The notes beneath the pieces were generated by a model. The model was not told the origin of the DNA. It ran no database searches and saw nothing but the letters and a program-made list of their open reading frames with translations. Positions 1 through 10,260 of a stretch of DNA of 64,000 nt are shown in pieces. The stretch lies in NCBI RefSeq assembly GCF_019059575.1, contig NW_024881507.1:1674001-1738000 (forward strand). The letters are read 5' to 3'. The position numbers and the translations under genes are program-made. Positions within the stretch are counted from its first letter, which is position 1. The number at the start of each line of letters is the position of its first letter. Source of the stretch: Amphibalanus amphitrite. Its lineage: Eukaryota > Arthropoda > Thecostraca > Balanomorpha > Balanidae.

Positions 1-1524
1 GCAACCGACTCAAGTGAAGAGGACGAAAAGATGAAGAAGAAAATAATGGAGAAGCGTAGCAAGGAGCTGGAGAAGGCGGCCAAGAAGAAGGCCGACTCGG
101 ACGATCCGGACGCTGACGGTGACGGCAGTCAGTCGGACGGCCTGCCGCCCGTGGTGGACGTCCCGTCTTCAGAGGAAGAGGTCGTCGAGAAGAAGCGCAG
201 TCCGCGGAAGAAGCGGCTGCGTATAGCGGAGGACTCGGACTCTGACTTCTGTATACTGGACTCGGAAGGATCGGCCGGGTCCGACGCGGAGGAGGCGGGG
301 CCGTCCAAGAAGCGCGGCCGCTCATCGTCCTCGTCCATCTCGTCGGTGTCGGACAGCGCCGACGACTTCCAGCCGCCCAAGAAGACGCGCTCCCGGGGGC
401 GTCTGAAGCGCATCCGACGCCTCAGCGATGACAGCCAGTCGTCGAGCGGCGACGACAGCGTACAGGAGGAGAAGCCAGAGTCGCAGGGCACGCCCGGCAA
501 GGGCGGACGCAAGAACATCCGACACATCCGAGAGGCCGAGCAGTCGACCAAGGAGGCCTCGCAGGCCGAACTGGAGCGACGCAAGCGTATTGAGGACAAG
601 CAGGCGATGTACAATGAGCTGTTCAAGAAGAGCGCCGCCTCGGAAGAGTCGACTGCCCTCGATAAGCTCGTGCTGGACTTTGACCCTGAGACCAAGAAAC
701 CACTGGTGTCTGTGCACAAGAACTTTGTCAAGATCTTGAAGCCGCATCAAGTGGACGGCGTCAAGTTCATGTTCGACAGCACCATCGAGTCGGTGGCGCG
801 ATTGGAGGACGAGACCAACCAGGACAACGCGGGCTGCATTCTGGCGCACTGCATGGGTCTGGGGAAGACGCTGCAGGTGGTGGTGCTGCTGCACACGCTA
901 CTGGACAGTGCCGCCACCAGCGACAAGGTCTCCTGCGCGCTGGTCGTCTGCCCCAAGAACACGGTCCAGAACTGGGTGCGCGAGCTGAAGAGCTGGCAGA
1001 AGAAGTGCCGCGTGCCAGAGGTGGACGTGGTGGACATCACCTTCCGCAAGGACAACTACGAGCGCTCCTTCGAGCTGGAGCAGTGGCGCACCGAGGGCGG
1101 CGTCTGCGTGCTCAGCTACGACATGTTCAAACGCTTCAGCGGCACCGGCGGCAAAAAGGGCTACGTCAAAAAGCAGAAGGACCGCTTCCAGAGCGCGCTC
1201 ATCGACCCCGGCCCGGACATTGTCGTCTGCGACGAGGGTCACCTGCTGAAGAATCCGCGCACGGCGGCGTTCAAGAGTCTGAACCAGATGAAGTGTCGCC
1301 GCCGGGTGATCCTGACGGGCACGCCGCTACAGAACAACCTCCGCGAGTACCACACCATGGTGGAGTTCGTGAAGCCGCGCCTGCTCGGCAGCGAGTCAGA
1401 GTTCAGCAACCGCTTCATCCGGCCCATCGAGAACGGCTCGGCCGTGGACGCCCTGCCCCGCGACGTGAAGCTCATGAAGCGACGCTCGCACGTGCTGCAC
1501 AAGCTGCTCAACAGTGTGGTGCAG
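1..1524 (+). CDS. ATRX: ATRX exon: linker plus SNF2 N-terminal ATPase lobe
   Basis: Open from base 1 (first codons [10 protein letters not shown]), so the internal Met at 31 is not a supported start. Residues 1-200 are low-complexity Ser/Asp/Glu/Lys, with three SUMO-interaction-like stretches ([10 protein letters not shown] at 51-60, CILDSEG near 84, and the same VVDxx pattern inside the lobe at about 343). The ATPase lobe starts near residue 235 ([14 protein letters not shown]) and runs to LLNSVVQ. The exon ends in phase 0 at donor GTACGT (1525). Confidence 0.95.
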
Positions 1525-4500
1525 GTACGTTTCTCGGCTCGCGGCAGATACGCGAAAACGCTACGTAATTCTCATTAAACTTGCTGGTGAAAACATAAAG
1601 TATTCTCAATATTCTTATGAATGTAGTTCCCCTCAAATTTCCTGCTGCGTACGCATCGTTTTATTGGGACTTAAACCACCGCGCGAAATGTTTCCCTTGT
1701 GGCTGAGTGCTCAAGTTTCACTGTGTCCGTCTTTGAGTTGTTTGTTGACGTTAATTCCTAACTCCTGAACCAGCAGCCGCCATTTCGGCCCCGTCGTCTG
1801 TTGTGCGCCGTGTCTGACCGCCGCCGACCGCTGTCCGCAGAGACGCGACTACAACGTGCTGATGCCGTTCCTGCCGCCCAAGCTGGAGTTCACGCTTATG
1901 GTGAAGCTGAGCGACCTCCAGAAGAAGCTCTACCAGAACTACTTGGAGAAGGCGCGCTCCAGCAGCACACGCAAGGTGCTCTCCGACTTCCAGGCGCTGA
2001 GCCGCGTGTGGACCCACCCACGCTCCATCCAGATGAAGGATGAGCAGGACGACGAGAAAGAGGAAATGGTGAGGACGGAAAGAGGGAGGGAGAGAGAGGG
2101 TGGCGTTAAAGGAAATGTCGGCACGAAGTTGTTGCTCCCAGAGCTCGCATTGTGGGACGTATTAAAGAAACATCCGTACCTATTACAGTGTTTGATATTT
2201 ATACGTTTTTTGTGTCGTTGTGTTTACTGCTAATCGGTTAGTGAACGACTGTATGATCGTTGAATTCCAGTCATCTGTTTGTTTCCTTAGAGAACGGAGC
2301 GGGAGGCGATGGAGCGTTTTGTAGCAAACGACTCGTCTTCAGAAGAGGAAAACTCGAAGGATGGAGCTGATAAGACAGAAGGTAAGCTGCCTCCGAAGAG
2401 GATGATGTTGCCAGCATTATAGCGATATAATTCAGTCATGGCCAGCTGCAATATGCTGTCGTAGTTGTGTAATCTTCTTTTAAGAAGTCTCCGAATCATG
2501 TCTGCGACATCTGGCACTGACCTCTGAAGTCTGAAATCTGCCGCATATCCGTGACCTCTCACTCTTCCCTGACCCCTGACCTCTCACTCCTCCTGACCTC
2601 CCACTGACCCATGACCTCTCACTCCCCCTGACCTGTCATTGACTTCCGGCCCCTCACTGTAACCTCCCACTGATCCTGACCTCTCACTCTCCCTGACCTC
2701 CCACTGTCCCCTGACCTCTCACTGCCCCCTGACCTCTCACTGCCCCCTGACCTCTCACTGCCCCTGACCTCCCACTGCCCCTGACCTCCCACTGACCCCT
2801 GACTTCTCACTGCCCCCTGACCTCTCACTGCCCCCTGACCTCTCACTGCCCCCTGACCTCCCACTGGCCCTGTCCCCTGACCTCCCACTGACCCTGCCCC
2901 CTGACCTCCCACTGCCCCCTGACCTCTCACTGCCCCTGACCTCCCACTGACCCATGACCTCTCACTCCCCCTGACCTGTCATTGACTTCCGGCCCCTCAC
3001 TGTAACCTCCCACTGATCCTGACCTCTCACTCTCCCTGACCTCTCACTGCCCCCTGACCTCTCACTGACCCTGCCCCCTGACCTCCCACTGACCCTGCCC
3101 CCTGACCTCCCACTGACCCTGCCCCCTGACCTCCCACTGACCCTGCCCCCTGACCTCCCACTGACCCTGCCCCCTGACCTCCCACTGACCCTGCTTCTGA
3201 CCTCCCACTGCCCCCTGACCTCCCACTGACCTCTGACCTCCCACTGACCCTGCCCCCTGACCTCGGACAGAGAACGGTGGCGGCGCTGCCGATCAGGCCG
3301 ACGACTCGGAGTGGTGGCGCTCCTGTATTCCGGACGACCTGCTGTTCGAGGACGCCGGTCTCAGCGGGAAGCTGACGCTGCTCGACCAGCTGCTCATCAA
3401 GTGCGAGAACATCGGAGACAAACTGTGAGTAGCGAGCGCCGCCCGGATCAACGGAGGGGGGGAGGGTTGCGGGGAACGGCAGTGGTGTGAGTGTTCAATG
3501 TTCATGTCAACTTTACTGACATGTTGCCTCTTAATTATTGTTTGGGTGTTTTTCACCCATGTTGTATGTTCTGTATCCAAAGGTTTTGCTACATGGGTCA
3601 CTGCAGCTGCTGTGTTCAGTACCGTTTTGTTTAGTTGCTGAGCCGGAGAGCCGCGATCTCAGCTGTTACCTGGTCGGGTTGTACCGCTCTTCCAGCCCGC
3701 GTTCTCACTCGGTCGTGTGTGCTCGCGCAGGCTGGTGTTCAGTCAGTCGCTGTTCACCCTGAACCTGATCGAGGAGCACCTGGAGCGGCTACACAAGGAC
3801 ATGCAGAGCAGCCGAAACTCGGGCAAAAAGCACCCGTCGCACGTCTACTTCGGCACGTGGAAGCCCGACTACGACTACTTCCGCTTGGACGGCAGCACGT
3901 CGGAGGAGCGACGCCAGCTGATGTGTGACCGGATCAACAAGGCTACTAACGAGAGGTCAGAGCACGGGCCGCCGCCGCCGCCGCGGGGCCGCTGATCGGA
4001 GGCTGAACAGAGGGCCGTACTCAGTGGTAGCGGAGGAAGATAATCTTTAAATACGGGTCTGATGACAGCGGCCCATGTTTGATAACCTTCGTTGTACAAT
4101 GTACAGTGACTTGCTATAACCTCAATATTTTGCTTTTAGCGTCAAATGTGTTGATCCTTGATCGTTTGTGATTCAACGTCGCTAACTACGGTTAACGATA
4201 ATGGTTGATGGCCTCTCAGAATTCCTAGTTTTAATCCCTTTCATCACCTAGCTTCATCGTCTGTCATTGGGCTGATGGCCCGTTGATGGTTTATAAACAA
4301 ACTGTATCGGGCTAACCGCTGTCGGCCACCAGGGCGCGGCTGATGCTGATCTCGACAAAGGCCGGCGGACTGGGCATCAACCTGGTCGGCGCCAACCGGG
4401 TGGTCATCTTCGACGCCTCGTGGAACCCGACGGCCGACTCCCAGGCCATATTCCGAGTGTACCGGTTCGGACAGGTCAAGCCGTCCTACGTGTACCGGTT

Positions 4501-7500
4501 CATCGCGCAGGTGGGGGCACTCGGGATGGGAAAGGGGCAGTGGGGTACCTGGTCATAGGGCATCATTTGTGGTTTGGATGTTTGGATCAACTCGTGTAAA
4601 TGAGGTTTTGTGTACAGCGGTATGCAATGTATTTGGGTCATTGGTAATCGTTATTGTCGGCTGTCAGTATGTTTATTTGCGGGGCAATTTCCTCAAATCT
4701 GGGCAGCGTCGGCTTCTTGCCATTGCTGTCAGTCTGATGGCAGTCGGATTGATACCTGTTCCAGCGGCGGCACCGTATGACTAGCCCCCACCTCCCCGTC
4801 ACTGCAGGGCTGCATGGAGGAGAAGATCTACGACCGCCAGATCAGCAAGCTGTCGCTGTCGTGCCGCGTTGTGGACGAACAGCAGGTGGAGCGCCACTTC
4901 AGCCAGCACGACGTCGAGGAGCTGTACGAGTTCGAGCCCGACCGCAAACGGACCACCGGCCTGATCGTACCCAAGGTGAGACTCCGCGCGGCCGCGCCGG
5001 TGCGGTCCTGGACGGCTCAGACTAACTAACGGTGTGTTGGGAGGTTTTGGAAAGAGGATGCTATGCGCTGGCGAGGTAGCTCTGCGAAGACGTGCTGACC
5101 TGGCCATGCCCGGCGGACGGCGACACATTGGTGACTTCTGCCTGACCTGACCTCTGTGATCTGATCTTTGCGAGCTGACTCCCGCGAGGTCTGGCCCCCA
5201 CGTGTGACCATCCTGACCTGACCTCCGCTCCCCAGCCTCCTTAGGTTGCCCTCGTTGGCGTCTGACCAGTGCCCCAGTAACCCACACAACCTACCCTGAG
5301 CGTCATCACTGACCTCTGTCCCCCCTTGTGTCCCGGTCAGGACGACCTGGTGCTGATGGAGCTGGTCTCGGAGCAGACACAGTGGGTCAGCAGCGTGCAC
5401 GGACACGACTCGCTGCTGCAGAACGTGGCCGACGAGGAGCTGAACGCCGATGAGCAGCGCGCCGCCTGGGAGGAGTACGAGAACGACCGGCGAGGAATAC
5501 CCAACGGTGGGTCAACCGGCGACGGCACGGGCGCCAGTGCTGGTGCAGGTACAGATACAGAGTACTGACAGGGACACCGATACTGACACAGACAAATAGA
5601 CACTGACACTGACACAGATACGGATACCGACACTGATACCCTCATATTAACGTCGATGATGACTCCTTTTTCAAACGTACATTAGGCTGTGCGTGCAGTG
5701 AATAGGTTTGTTGCCCTTGAAACTGTTGCCGATACAATGTAATCCCTCTTTTTATTGTCCGTGTGTCTCTCACTGTCTCTGCCGGTCTGTGAGTGACGAT
5801 CAAATGTCGTCCGTGTTCGCAGTGGGAGACATCATCCCGCTGGTGGACGGAAAGGCCATCGACAAGGCCACAGTCATCGAGATGATCAAGAAGGACGTGA
5901 GTAGCGAACGAACGCTGGGCGGGCGGGAGGCGCCCCGCGGCGGCTGGGACAGAGAGTGCGCCGTGCGGGAATGGGGGAGGGGGCATGGGCGCCCGAGATC
6001 GACCTTACTAGTGAGAGCATTACCGATCGCAGTGACCCAGCGTTCTCAGGATATGCTGTGTGTCGTGTTTCTATATGTGAATCCGTTCCTTGATTAAATT
6101 TGTGTTATTTGTATCTACCCGAGTTCCAGCTCAGAAATGCCTACTGCAGTGCGGCCGGTTTGATGCTGTGTCGTGGCGTTCCCGCCGTGGTGTTCACCCC
6201 ACCACCGGACCCCTCTGACCTCCTCACCCTCTGTCTGGCCGGCAGAACCCGACGGCCACCGAGAACGAGGTGCTGCTGATGATCCCGAAGGCGATTCAGA
6301 CGCTGCGCGCCTACTACTTCAAGAAGCAGCAGGCCGAGCAGCGCGCGCGCGAGGAGCAGTATCGACAGACGCTGGAGCTGCAGCGGCAGAGCATGTTCTC
6401 ACAGCACGCCCTTCACGGTAGGCGGCGCCGAGCTGAGAACGCACTGGGCAGATACGGGGCGAAACGCGTCGGCTGGGCTGGTCGGCAGTAAATTTTGAAA
6501 TCCCCCTGTATTTATGTACAAGACAAGCCGAAGGTTACAAAAAGGCATCATATTTTTCATTGTTAAAGCTGATGCATCACTTGTGCCATTTGTCACAATT
6601 CCATTTGTGGTCAGCACAGACATGTTATCTTCTGTCTTATGAGCTTGCCGAAATCGCTTACCTGTCCTTGAGGCATGATATGTAACCGTTTGGCCGTCAC
6701 CTCCGTTCTCAGGCGGCCACCAGCGGCCCAATATCGACCACGCGGCGTACGCGCAGCTGCTGAAGCTGATGGCCGCTCAGCGCGCCCCGGGCCAGGCGCC
6801 GGGCGCGGTGCGCGGCGCAGCGCCGCCGCCGGCCCGGGGTCGACCGCCGGCCGCCGCCGCCGCGGGCAGCGCCGGGCCGGGCCGGCAGCGGACCGCGCAC
6901 GTGCCGGGCCCGGCGCACCAGCAGCAGCTGGCCGCCGCCCTGCAGCGCTCCATGGGAACGGGCAGTATGCAGCTGCCGCAGGGACTCTCCGTGCAGCGGG
7001 TTCAGCCGGCTCCAACTCCAGCAGCGCCGAGCAGCCGGCCGGAGGTTGGTGCTCAGTTCACGTATGAAATGATGATATAGGGGACGAACATGTTTGGACG
7101 TAATTGGTTGTGTAACAAATTACGTATTGGTTGGGTAATTGGTTGGTTGTGTAAAAAATTACGTATTGGTTGGGTAATTGGTTGGTTGTGTAACAAAACT
7201 GATCAAGGGGCCGACAGTGTTGGCCCCTTGTTCAGTTTTGTATTATTATTTAACCCGCGCCCTGGTGGGGTCTGTTTATAACGCGACCTGGTGGGGGGGG
7301 GGGTATTTTTTGCCCCCTCGTATCTCCGAAACTACTGGACGGATCCGCAAAATTCAAACGGCGTTCGAAAGGCCTGTCAAATTTGTCGAAGGAAACCAAA
7401 TTTCATTGACCTCGGGGTCACCGATGACGTCACAGGTCAGGTTAAAGATGAAATGTTTCACCGTTCACGGGTCTTCTAGGGAATGCGCTATAACACCGAG

Positions 7501-8838
7501 GAAAACGCATTTTGTCGAGAATCAGCGGTAGGGCGTCAGTTGCCTAGTAGATATGTTGCTATTAGAGGCCACTGGCAATACCAGGTCAGGTCACAGGTCA
7601 GGTCACCAAGGGTCACAGGTCAAGTCACATGAGCCCAACTTTACTAAGGTTGTGTGATACATGTTTTATGGCCAATTTTTCATTTCCAACTCAACGGTGG
7701 TGGTTATAAGACTATCAGGTACGGCTTAGGTCACTTTCTGGTGAAGTTCAGGTCAAGGTCAGGTCAAGGTCAGACCAAAAAGGTCAAATTTTAAAGTTGA
7801 TAGTTTTGCATAAAATGGGTATTGATTCGATGCAGCTCGTCACGGGGAGTCTAATGGTGGGCTTTGTTTTGCGCTACGGGGTCTAGAATGGCTAAAAATT
7901 GACTTTGAAAATTTGACGTCGTCAATTTTGAACAGTTTTTTCGCTATAACTTCGCCAAAAAAGAGGTATCAATCTCAAATTTGGTATGTGGATTAAAGGC
8001 GGTAAGGACTATCACATATATTCCGTTTTTTGCGAAATTCGAAAAACTTTTTGAATTTTTCGATTATTATATCCAAAATATCTATTTTTTGATTTTTGGG
8101 GGTCAAAATCCAAAAATTTTAAAAATCCGAGATAGCAGTTTTGTAGCCCTGTCTAATCTACAGCTTTTATGTCTTAATCATTTTTCTGTATTTGCAAAGC
8201 TATAGGCCTGACAGCTCTTCCCGCGAAACCCTTTTTTGGGTCGAAAACGGCAGAACATGACGTCACTCTGACGTCATTTCCGGCCAACCTATCATAGCCT
8301 TTGGAAAAATTTTTGGTCACAATGTGTAAAATTGATGTCCGGGAGGGTACTGAAAGTTTGGTGACGATCGGCGCAGCGGTTCTGGAGATATATCGAAAAG
8401 GCTGGAGGGGGGGGGGCAAAAAATAGCCCCCCCCCCCACCAGGTCGCGGGTTAACTGGAGTTTTAGGTCAAAGATACCGTCAGGCCGTCTTGCTCTGTAC
8501 CGTCTTGCGTGTATTAGCACTCGCACATACTCTTATTCGCTGGCAGTTGCAATAAAAGCTCACAACGCATCCGATCGCAAATGGCGGGCTCCGTACCCGA
8601 ACTGCGGCGGCGCCACTGACCCCGGCCACTCTCAGCTGGCTGACCCGTGTCACTCAGGGTCGCCCGGCAGGCGGCGGCACTGCCGGCCAGAACGAAATAG
8701 GCCACCGAGCATGTATGAAATGTATGGCTGTTTCTTTGCTATGTTTGTAACCAGTGTTTTCTCCCCGCCCGTTTCCAGAAGAGGGGCCAGGACGGCGACA
8801 AGCCGACCGGTCCCCCAGCCGTTGTCGACATCACGTAA
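1..8838 (+). CDS. ATRX: ATRX/XNP-type SNF2 chromatin remodeller, 5'-partial, 12 exons
   Basis: Exons: 1-1524, 1841-2068, 2291-2381, 3271-3424, 3731-3955, 4333-4510, 4808-4975, 5341-5506, 5823-5896, 6246-6417, 6713-7044, 8779-8838. They join in one frame to about 1123 aa plus stop, with GT/AG at every junction. Seen: an acidic/basic serine-rich N-terminal part, then Walker A (GLGKT, residues 286-290 counted from base 1), the DEGH box (411-414) and LTGTPLQNN (438-446). Later exons carry the helicase-C motifs [24 protein letters not shown] and FRVYRFGQ. The family uses ATP to move nucleosomes and, with DAXX, deposits H3.3 at heterochromatin. The DEGH box, the [11 protein letters not shown] context and the tail after helicase-C ([19 protein letters not shown]) fit ATRX rather than RAD54 or RAD54L2. 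The frame is open at base 1 and no ADD zinc-finger region is present, so the N-terminus lies upstream. The last splice is the weakest part of the model. Confidence 0.95.
1841..2068 (+). CDS. ATRX: ATRX exon: end of the SNF2 N-lobe
   Basis: Acceptor CCGCAG at 1835-1840; phase 0 to phase 0; donor GTGAGG at 2069. It encodes [17 protein letters not shown] and then LYQNYLEKA and [11 protein letters not shown], the segment expected directly after the previous exon in ATRX homologues. Confidence 0.93.
2291..2381 (+). CDS. ATRX: ATRX exon: short acidic insert
   Basis: Acceptor TTCCTTAG, donor GTAAGC at 2382, phase 0 to phase 1. It encodes a short Ser/Glu-rich stretch ([13 protein letters not shown]) in the poorly conserved loop between the helicase lobes. 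Support is splice signals and frame rather than sequence similarity. Confidence 0.8.
2560..3270 (+). repeat. Intronic minisatellite (CCTGACCTCCCACTG-type)
   Basis: Most of the 889-bp intron is a degenerate tandem array of 15-18 bp units alternating CCTGACCTCYCACTG with ACC or CCC. A roughly 110-bp stretch at 2592-2701 recurs with no difference I can see at 2935-3044, an offset of 343 bp, so a higher-order block duplicated. The array runs to within a few bases of the next exon's acceptor at 3270. Confidence 0.9.
3271..3424 (+). CDS. ATRX: ATRX exon: start of helicase-C
   Basis: Phase 1 to phase 2; donor GTGAGT at 3425. It encodes [16 protein letters not shown] and [11 protein letters not shown], matching the ATRX block that leads into the C-terminal helicase lobe. 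Its acceptor (CTCGGACAG) has a poor pyrimidine tract because the minisatellite abuts it. Confidence 0.93.
3731..3955 (+). CDS. ATRX: ATRX exon: helicase motif IV region
   Basis: Acceptor CTCGCGCAG. It encodes [19 protein letters not shown], then [14 protein letters not shown], the conserved helicase-C strand and the loop where the product re-enters the ATPase fold. Phase 2 in, phase 2 out; the donor at 3956 (GTCAGA) is acceptable but not ideal. Confidence 0.94.
4333..4510 (+). CDS. ATRX: ATRX exon: helicase motifs V and VI
   Basis: It encodes [28 protein letters not shown] and [20 protein letters not shown]. The final arginine of FRVYRFGQ is the arginine-finger position of motif VI. Phase 2 in, phase 0 out, donor GTGGGG at 4511. 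Confidence 0.95.
4808..4975 (+). CDS. ATRX: ATRX exon: post-helicase segment
   Basis: It encodes [20 protein letters not shown] then [20 protein letters not shown], the stretch that separates ATRX from other SNF2 families. Phase 0 both sides; donor GTGAGA. Confidence 0.95.
5341..5506 (+). CDS. ATRX: ATRX exon: C-terminal region
   Basis: It encodes [20 protein letters not shown] then [19 protein letters not shown] and AAWEEYEND, like the HDSLL and AAWxEYE blocks of ATRX. Phase 0 in, phase 1 out, donor GTGGGT at 5507. A short GACACTGACACA-type repeat follows in the intron (about 5560-5645). Confidence 0.93.
5823..5896 (+). CDS. ATRX: ATRX exon: C-terminal helical region
   Basis: A 74-bp exon with acceptor TTCGCAG and donor GTGAGT. 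It encodes [20 protein letters not shown] then MIKKD. Phase 1 in, phase 0 out; frame continuity with both neighbours supports it. Confidence 0.88.
6246..6417 (+). CDS. ATRX: ATRX exon: Gln/Arg-rich coiled region
   Basis: It encodes [20 protein letters not shown] then a charged helix ([19 protein letters not shown]) likely to form a coiled coil. Phase 0 in, phase 1 out, donor GTAGGC at 6418. Confidence 0.9.
6713..7044 (+). CDS. ATRX: ATRX exon: Ala/Pro/Gln-rich C-terminal tail
   Basis: It encodes [20 protein letters not shown] followed by a compositionally biased Pro/Ala/Gly/Gln tail. The preferred end uses a weak donor, GTTGGT at 7045, because this leaves phase 0 and joins cleanly to a short last exon. 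Without splicing, the frame runs on to a TAG at 7078-7080 and ends in FTYEMMI (about 1115 aa in total). Confidence 0.8.
7045..7080 (+). other. ATRX: Alternative ATRX C-terminus by intron retention
   Basis: If the weak donor at 7045 is not used, translation continues for 11 codons ([11 protein letters not shown]) to TAG at 7078-7080. Either ending is possible from sequence alone. The spliced ending is favoured because its last exon has a good acceptor and finishes with a SUMO-interaction-like VVDIT. Confidence 0.4.
7088..7240 (+). repeat. 44-bp tandem repeat and stem-loop in the last ATRX intron
   Basis: Two to three copies of a unit containing AATTACGTATTGGTTGGGT and GGTTGTGTAACA lie at 7100-7196. 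They are followed at 7199-7236 by a strong hairpin: CTGATCAAGGGGCC pairs with GGCCCCTTGTTCAG around a 9-nt loop. No function is evident. Confidence 0.7.
7250..8454. mobile_element. TTAA-flanked non-autonomous element, family A copy 1 (piggyBac-like)
   Basis: It starts TTAACCCGCGCCC and ends GGTCGCGGGTTAA; the TTAA at both sides and the CCC-type terminus fit piggyBac-like MITEs. It is about 1.2 kb with no transposase frame. Each end carries a hairpin of oligo-G and oligo-C arms with a short AT-rich loop (about 7291-7317 and 8405-8440). Inside are arrays of AGGTCA half-sites (7583-7625 and 7749-7790) and three TGACGTCA palindromes. It sits in the last intron of ATRX. Confidence 0.8.
8779..8838 (+). 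CDS. ATRX: ATRX last exon (preferred model)
   Basis: Acceptor CCCGTTTCCAG. It encodes [19 protein letters not shown] and then TAA at 8836-8838. The phase matches exon end 7044. The terminal VVDIT resembles the VIDLT-type SUMO-interaction motif, in keeping with the known PML-body association of ATRX proteins. The link to the previous exon depends on a weak donor. Confidence 0.6.
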   Translation, partial: KRGQDGDKPTGPPAVVDIT

Positions 8839-9400
8839 CGCGCCGTCCCGGCCGACTGGAGCTGGCTGCAGGCGGTGACGTCACCGCGCACTGCACAGAG
8901 ATGACGTCATCACGCCGCCCCTTCCTCCGGTTACAAATGGCCGCGCCGGCGGCCGCCGGTTTCCATGGCGATCCGCTGACGGAGGGAGAAATTCATACAC
9001 ATTACACAGATGCAGGACTTCATGTACAGTAGTTCATGACGTCATTGGATGACCAACCCTCTCCTGAGTGTTACTAGGCGCCATTTTGTGACCGTTGTCA
9101 GCCGAGAGCTGCTTTTGAGCGTGTTGATCTTCATACCCAGCGATGGCACACAATTTACTGGGAATGATGTAACTTGTAGGCAGTTTTTTTAGTCCGTGTT
9201 GATGGTCGCTGTGTTTAGACGGCTGTTAAATATGTGTATTATTGCGTGATTTTTTTCCTGTTGTGGCCGAAACTGCTTTTATTTATTTGTCTTTTTAGTC
9301 CAGATAAAAGCAGTGTGTCCGACTCGAGGCTCGGTTGTCGGCCGAAGAGCTCTGGGTCCATCGTAGATGTGGCAAGAATAAAACCTTGTTATTTTTCCAC
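8839..9400 (+). other. ATRX: Probable ATRX 3' UTR
   Basis: No coding signal after the stop. A candidate poly(A) signal AATAAA lies at 9377-9382, and a second at 9690-9695 inside a mobile element. Three perfect TGACGTCA palindromes (8876, 8902, 9037) fall within 170 bp. The end point is inferred. Confidence 0.5.
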
Positions 9401-9577
9401 GGGTCTTTACTTTGGTCGTGTTTCGTGGCGTTGGATTCATTGGCATCGCTAATGGGCGGGAGATTATTCTTTGACAAGGGGGTTTTCCGAAAGGGCAGAA
9501 CAATGGTGCTCATAAGTTTAGGCTGGACGTACCGGAACTCACGGAATGCGTTTTAGAGATTGCGTAAAAATTTGTAA

Positions 9578-10100
9578 AGGCCGCCGTCCACTGGTGCGGA
9601 ATTCCGTCCGGAGTCCGTCCGGAATGTCGCCGCACGCTGGCCGCATCCGGTCCGGATGCGGTCCGGATGCGGTCCGGATGCGGAGAGCTAATAAATGTTT
9701 CCTATCACTTATTACCAAATAAAATATTGCAAGTAACCAGCAGCGAATACTCTTGCCATTCTAAGGAAATAATTTTTACTTACTTCATGATGATCGAGTT
9801 CCAATTCTTCGTACAATTCACAATGTTTGCCTCCGATACGGCCCCAAACCACGTCTGTTCCGGACGTTCCGGATGCGTTTTCCGCAGAAAAGTTCAACGC
9901 GTCGGACATCACTCTTCCGTCTCCGTAGCAACCGCATCCGAAACGCATGCGGAGAGCTGACGGAAAATCAACAGCTGATTGCCGTTCGGATGCGGTCCGG
10001 ACGGAGCGCACACGATTTCCGTACGGACCGGATGCGCCCATAGGGTTCTGTGTTAAATTCCGTACGGACCGCACGCGTTCCGCACAGTGGACGGCGGCCT
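9578..10100. mobile_element. PIF/Harbinger-like MITE
   Basis: Terminal inverted repeats AGGCCGCCGTCCACTG and CAGTGGACGGCGGCCT (one extra base in the left copy just inside) are flanked on both sides by TAA (9575-9577 and 10101-10103), the 3-bp target duplication of Harbinger elements. The 523-bp interior has repeats of GGTCCGGATGC in both orientations near the ends and no transposase frame. Confidence 0.8.
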
Positions 10101-10260
10101 TAAGTCTCAACTGCATGCTCTTCATTGTTCTGTCAGCAAAGCTTTGGCGTCTTTCAGCTAGGGAGAGCTGGAACACACGCAAAAGGAGCTGGCGGAGGCC
10201 GGGGCCGCATTACGCCGAAGAGATCGGCCGAGAAGTGCTGGAGTATGGCCGCGGCCCGCC

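Noticed and set aside
129-1511. Long minus-strand and shifted-frame reading frames across the first ATRX exon
   Set aside because: They mirror GC-rich coding sequence, have no recognisable domains, and the plus-strand frame encodes a clear SNF2 ATPase.
2619-3244. Minus-strand Gly/Gln/Arg/Ser-rich frames in the ATRX intron
   Set aside because: They are translations of the CCTGACCTCCCACTG minisatellite and lie inside an intron.
1-8838. RAD54L2/ARIP4 or RAD54 as the identity of the first gene
   Set aside because: The DEGH box, the order of blocks after helicase-C ([31 protein letters not shown]) and the serine/acid-rich leader fit ATRX better.
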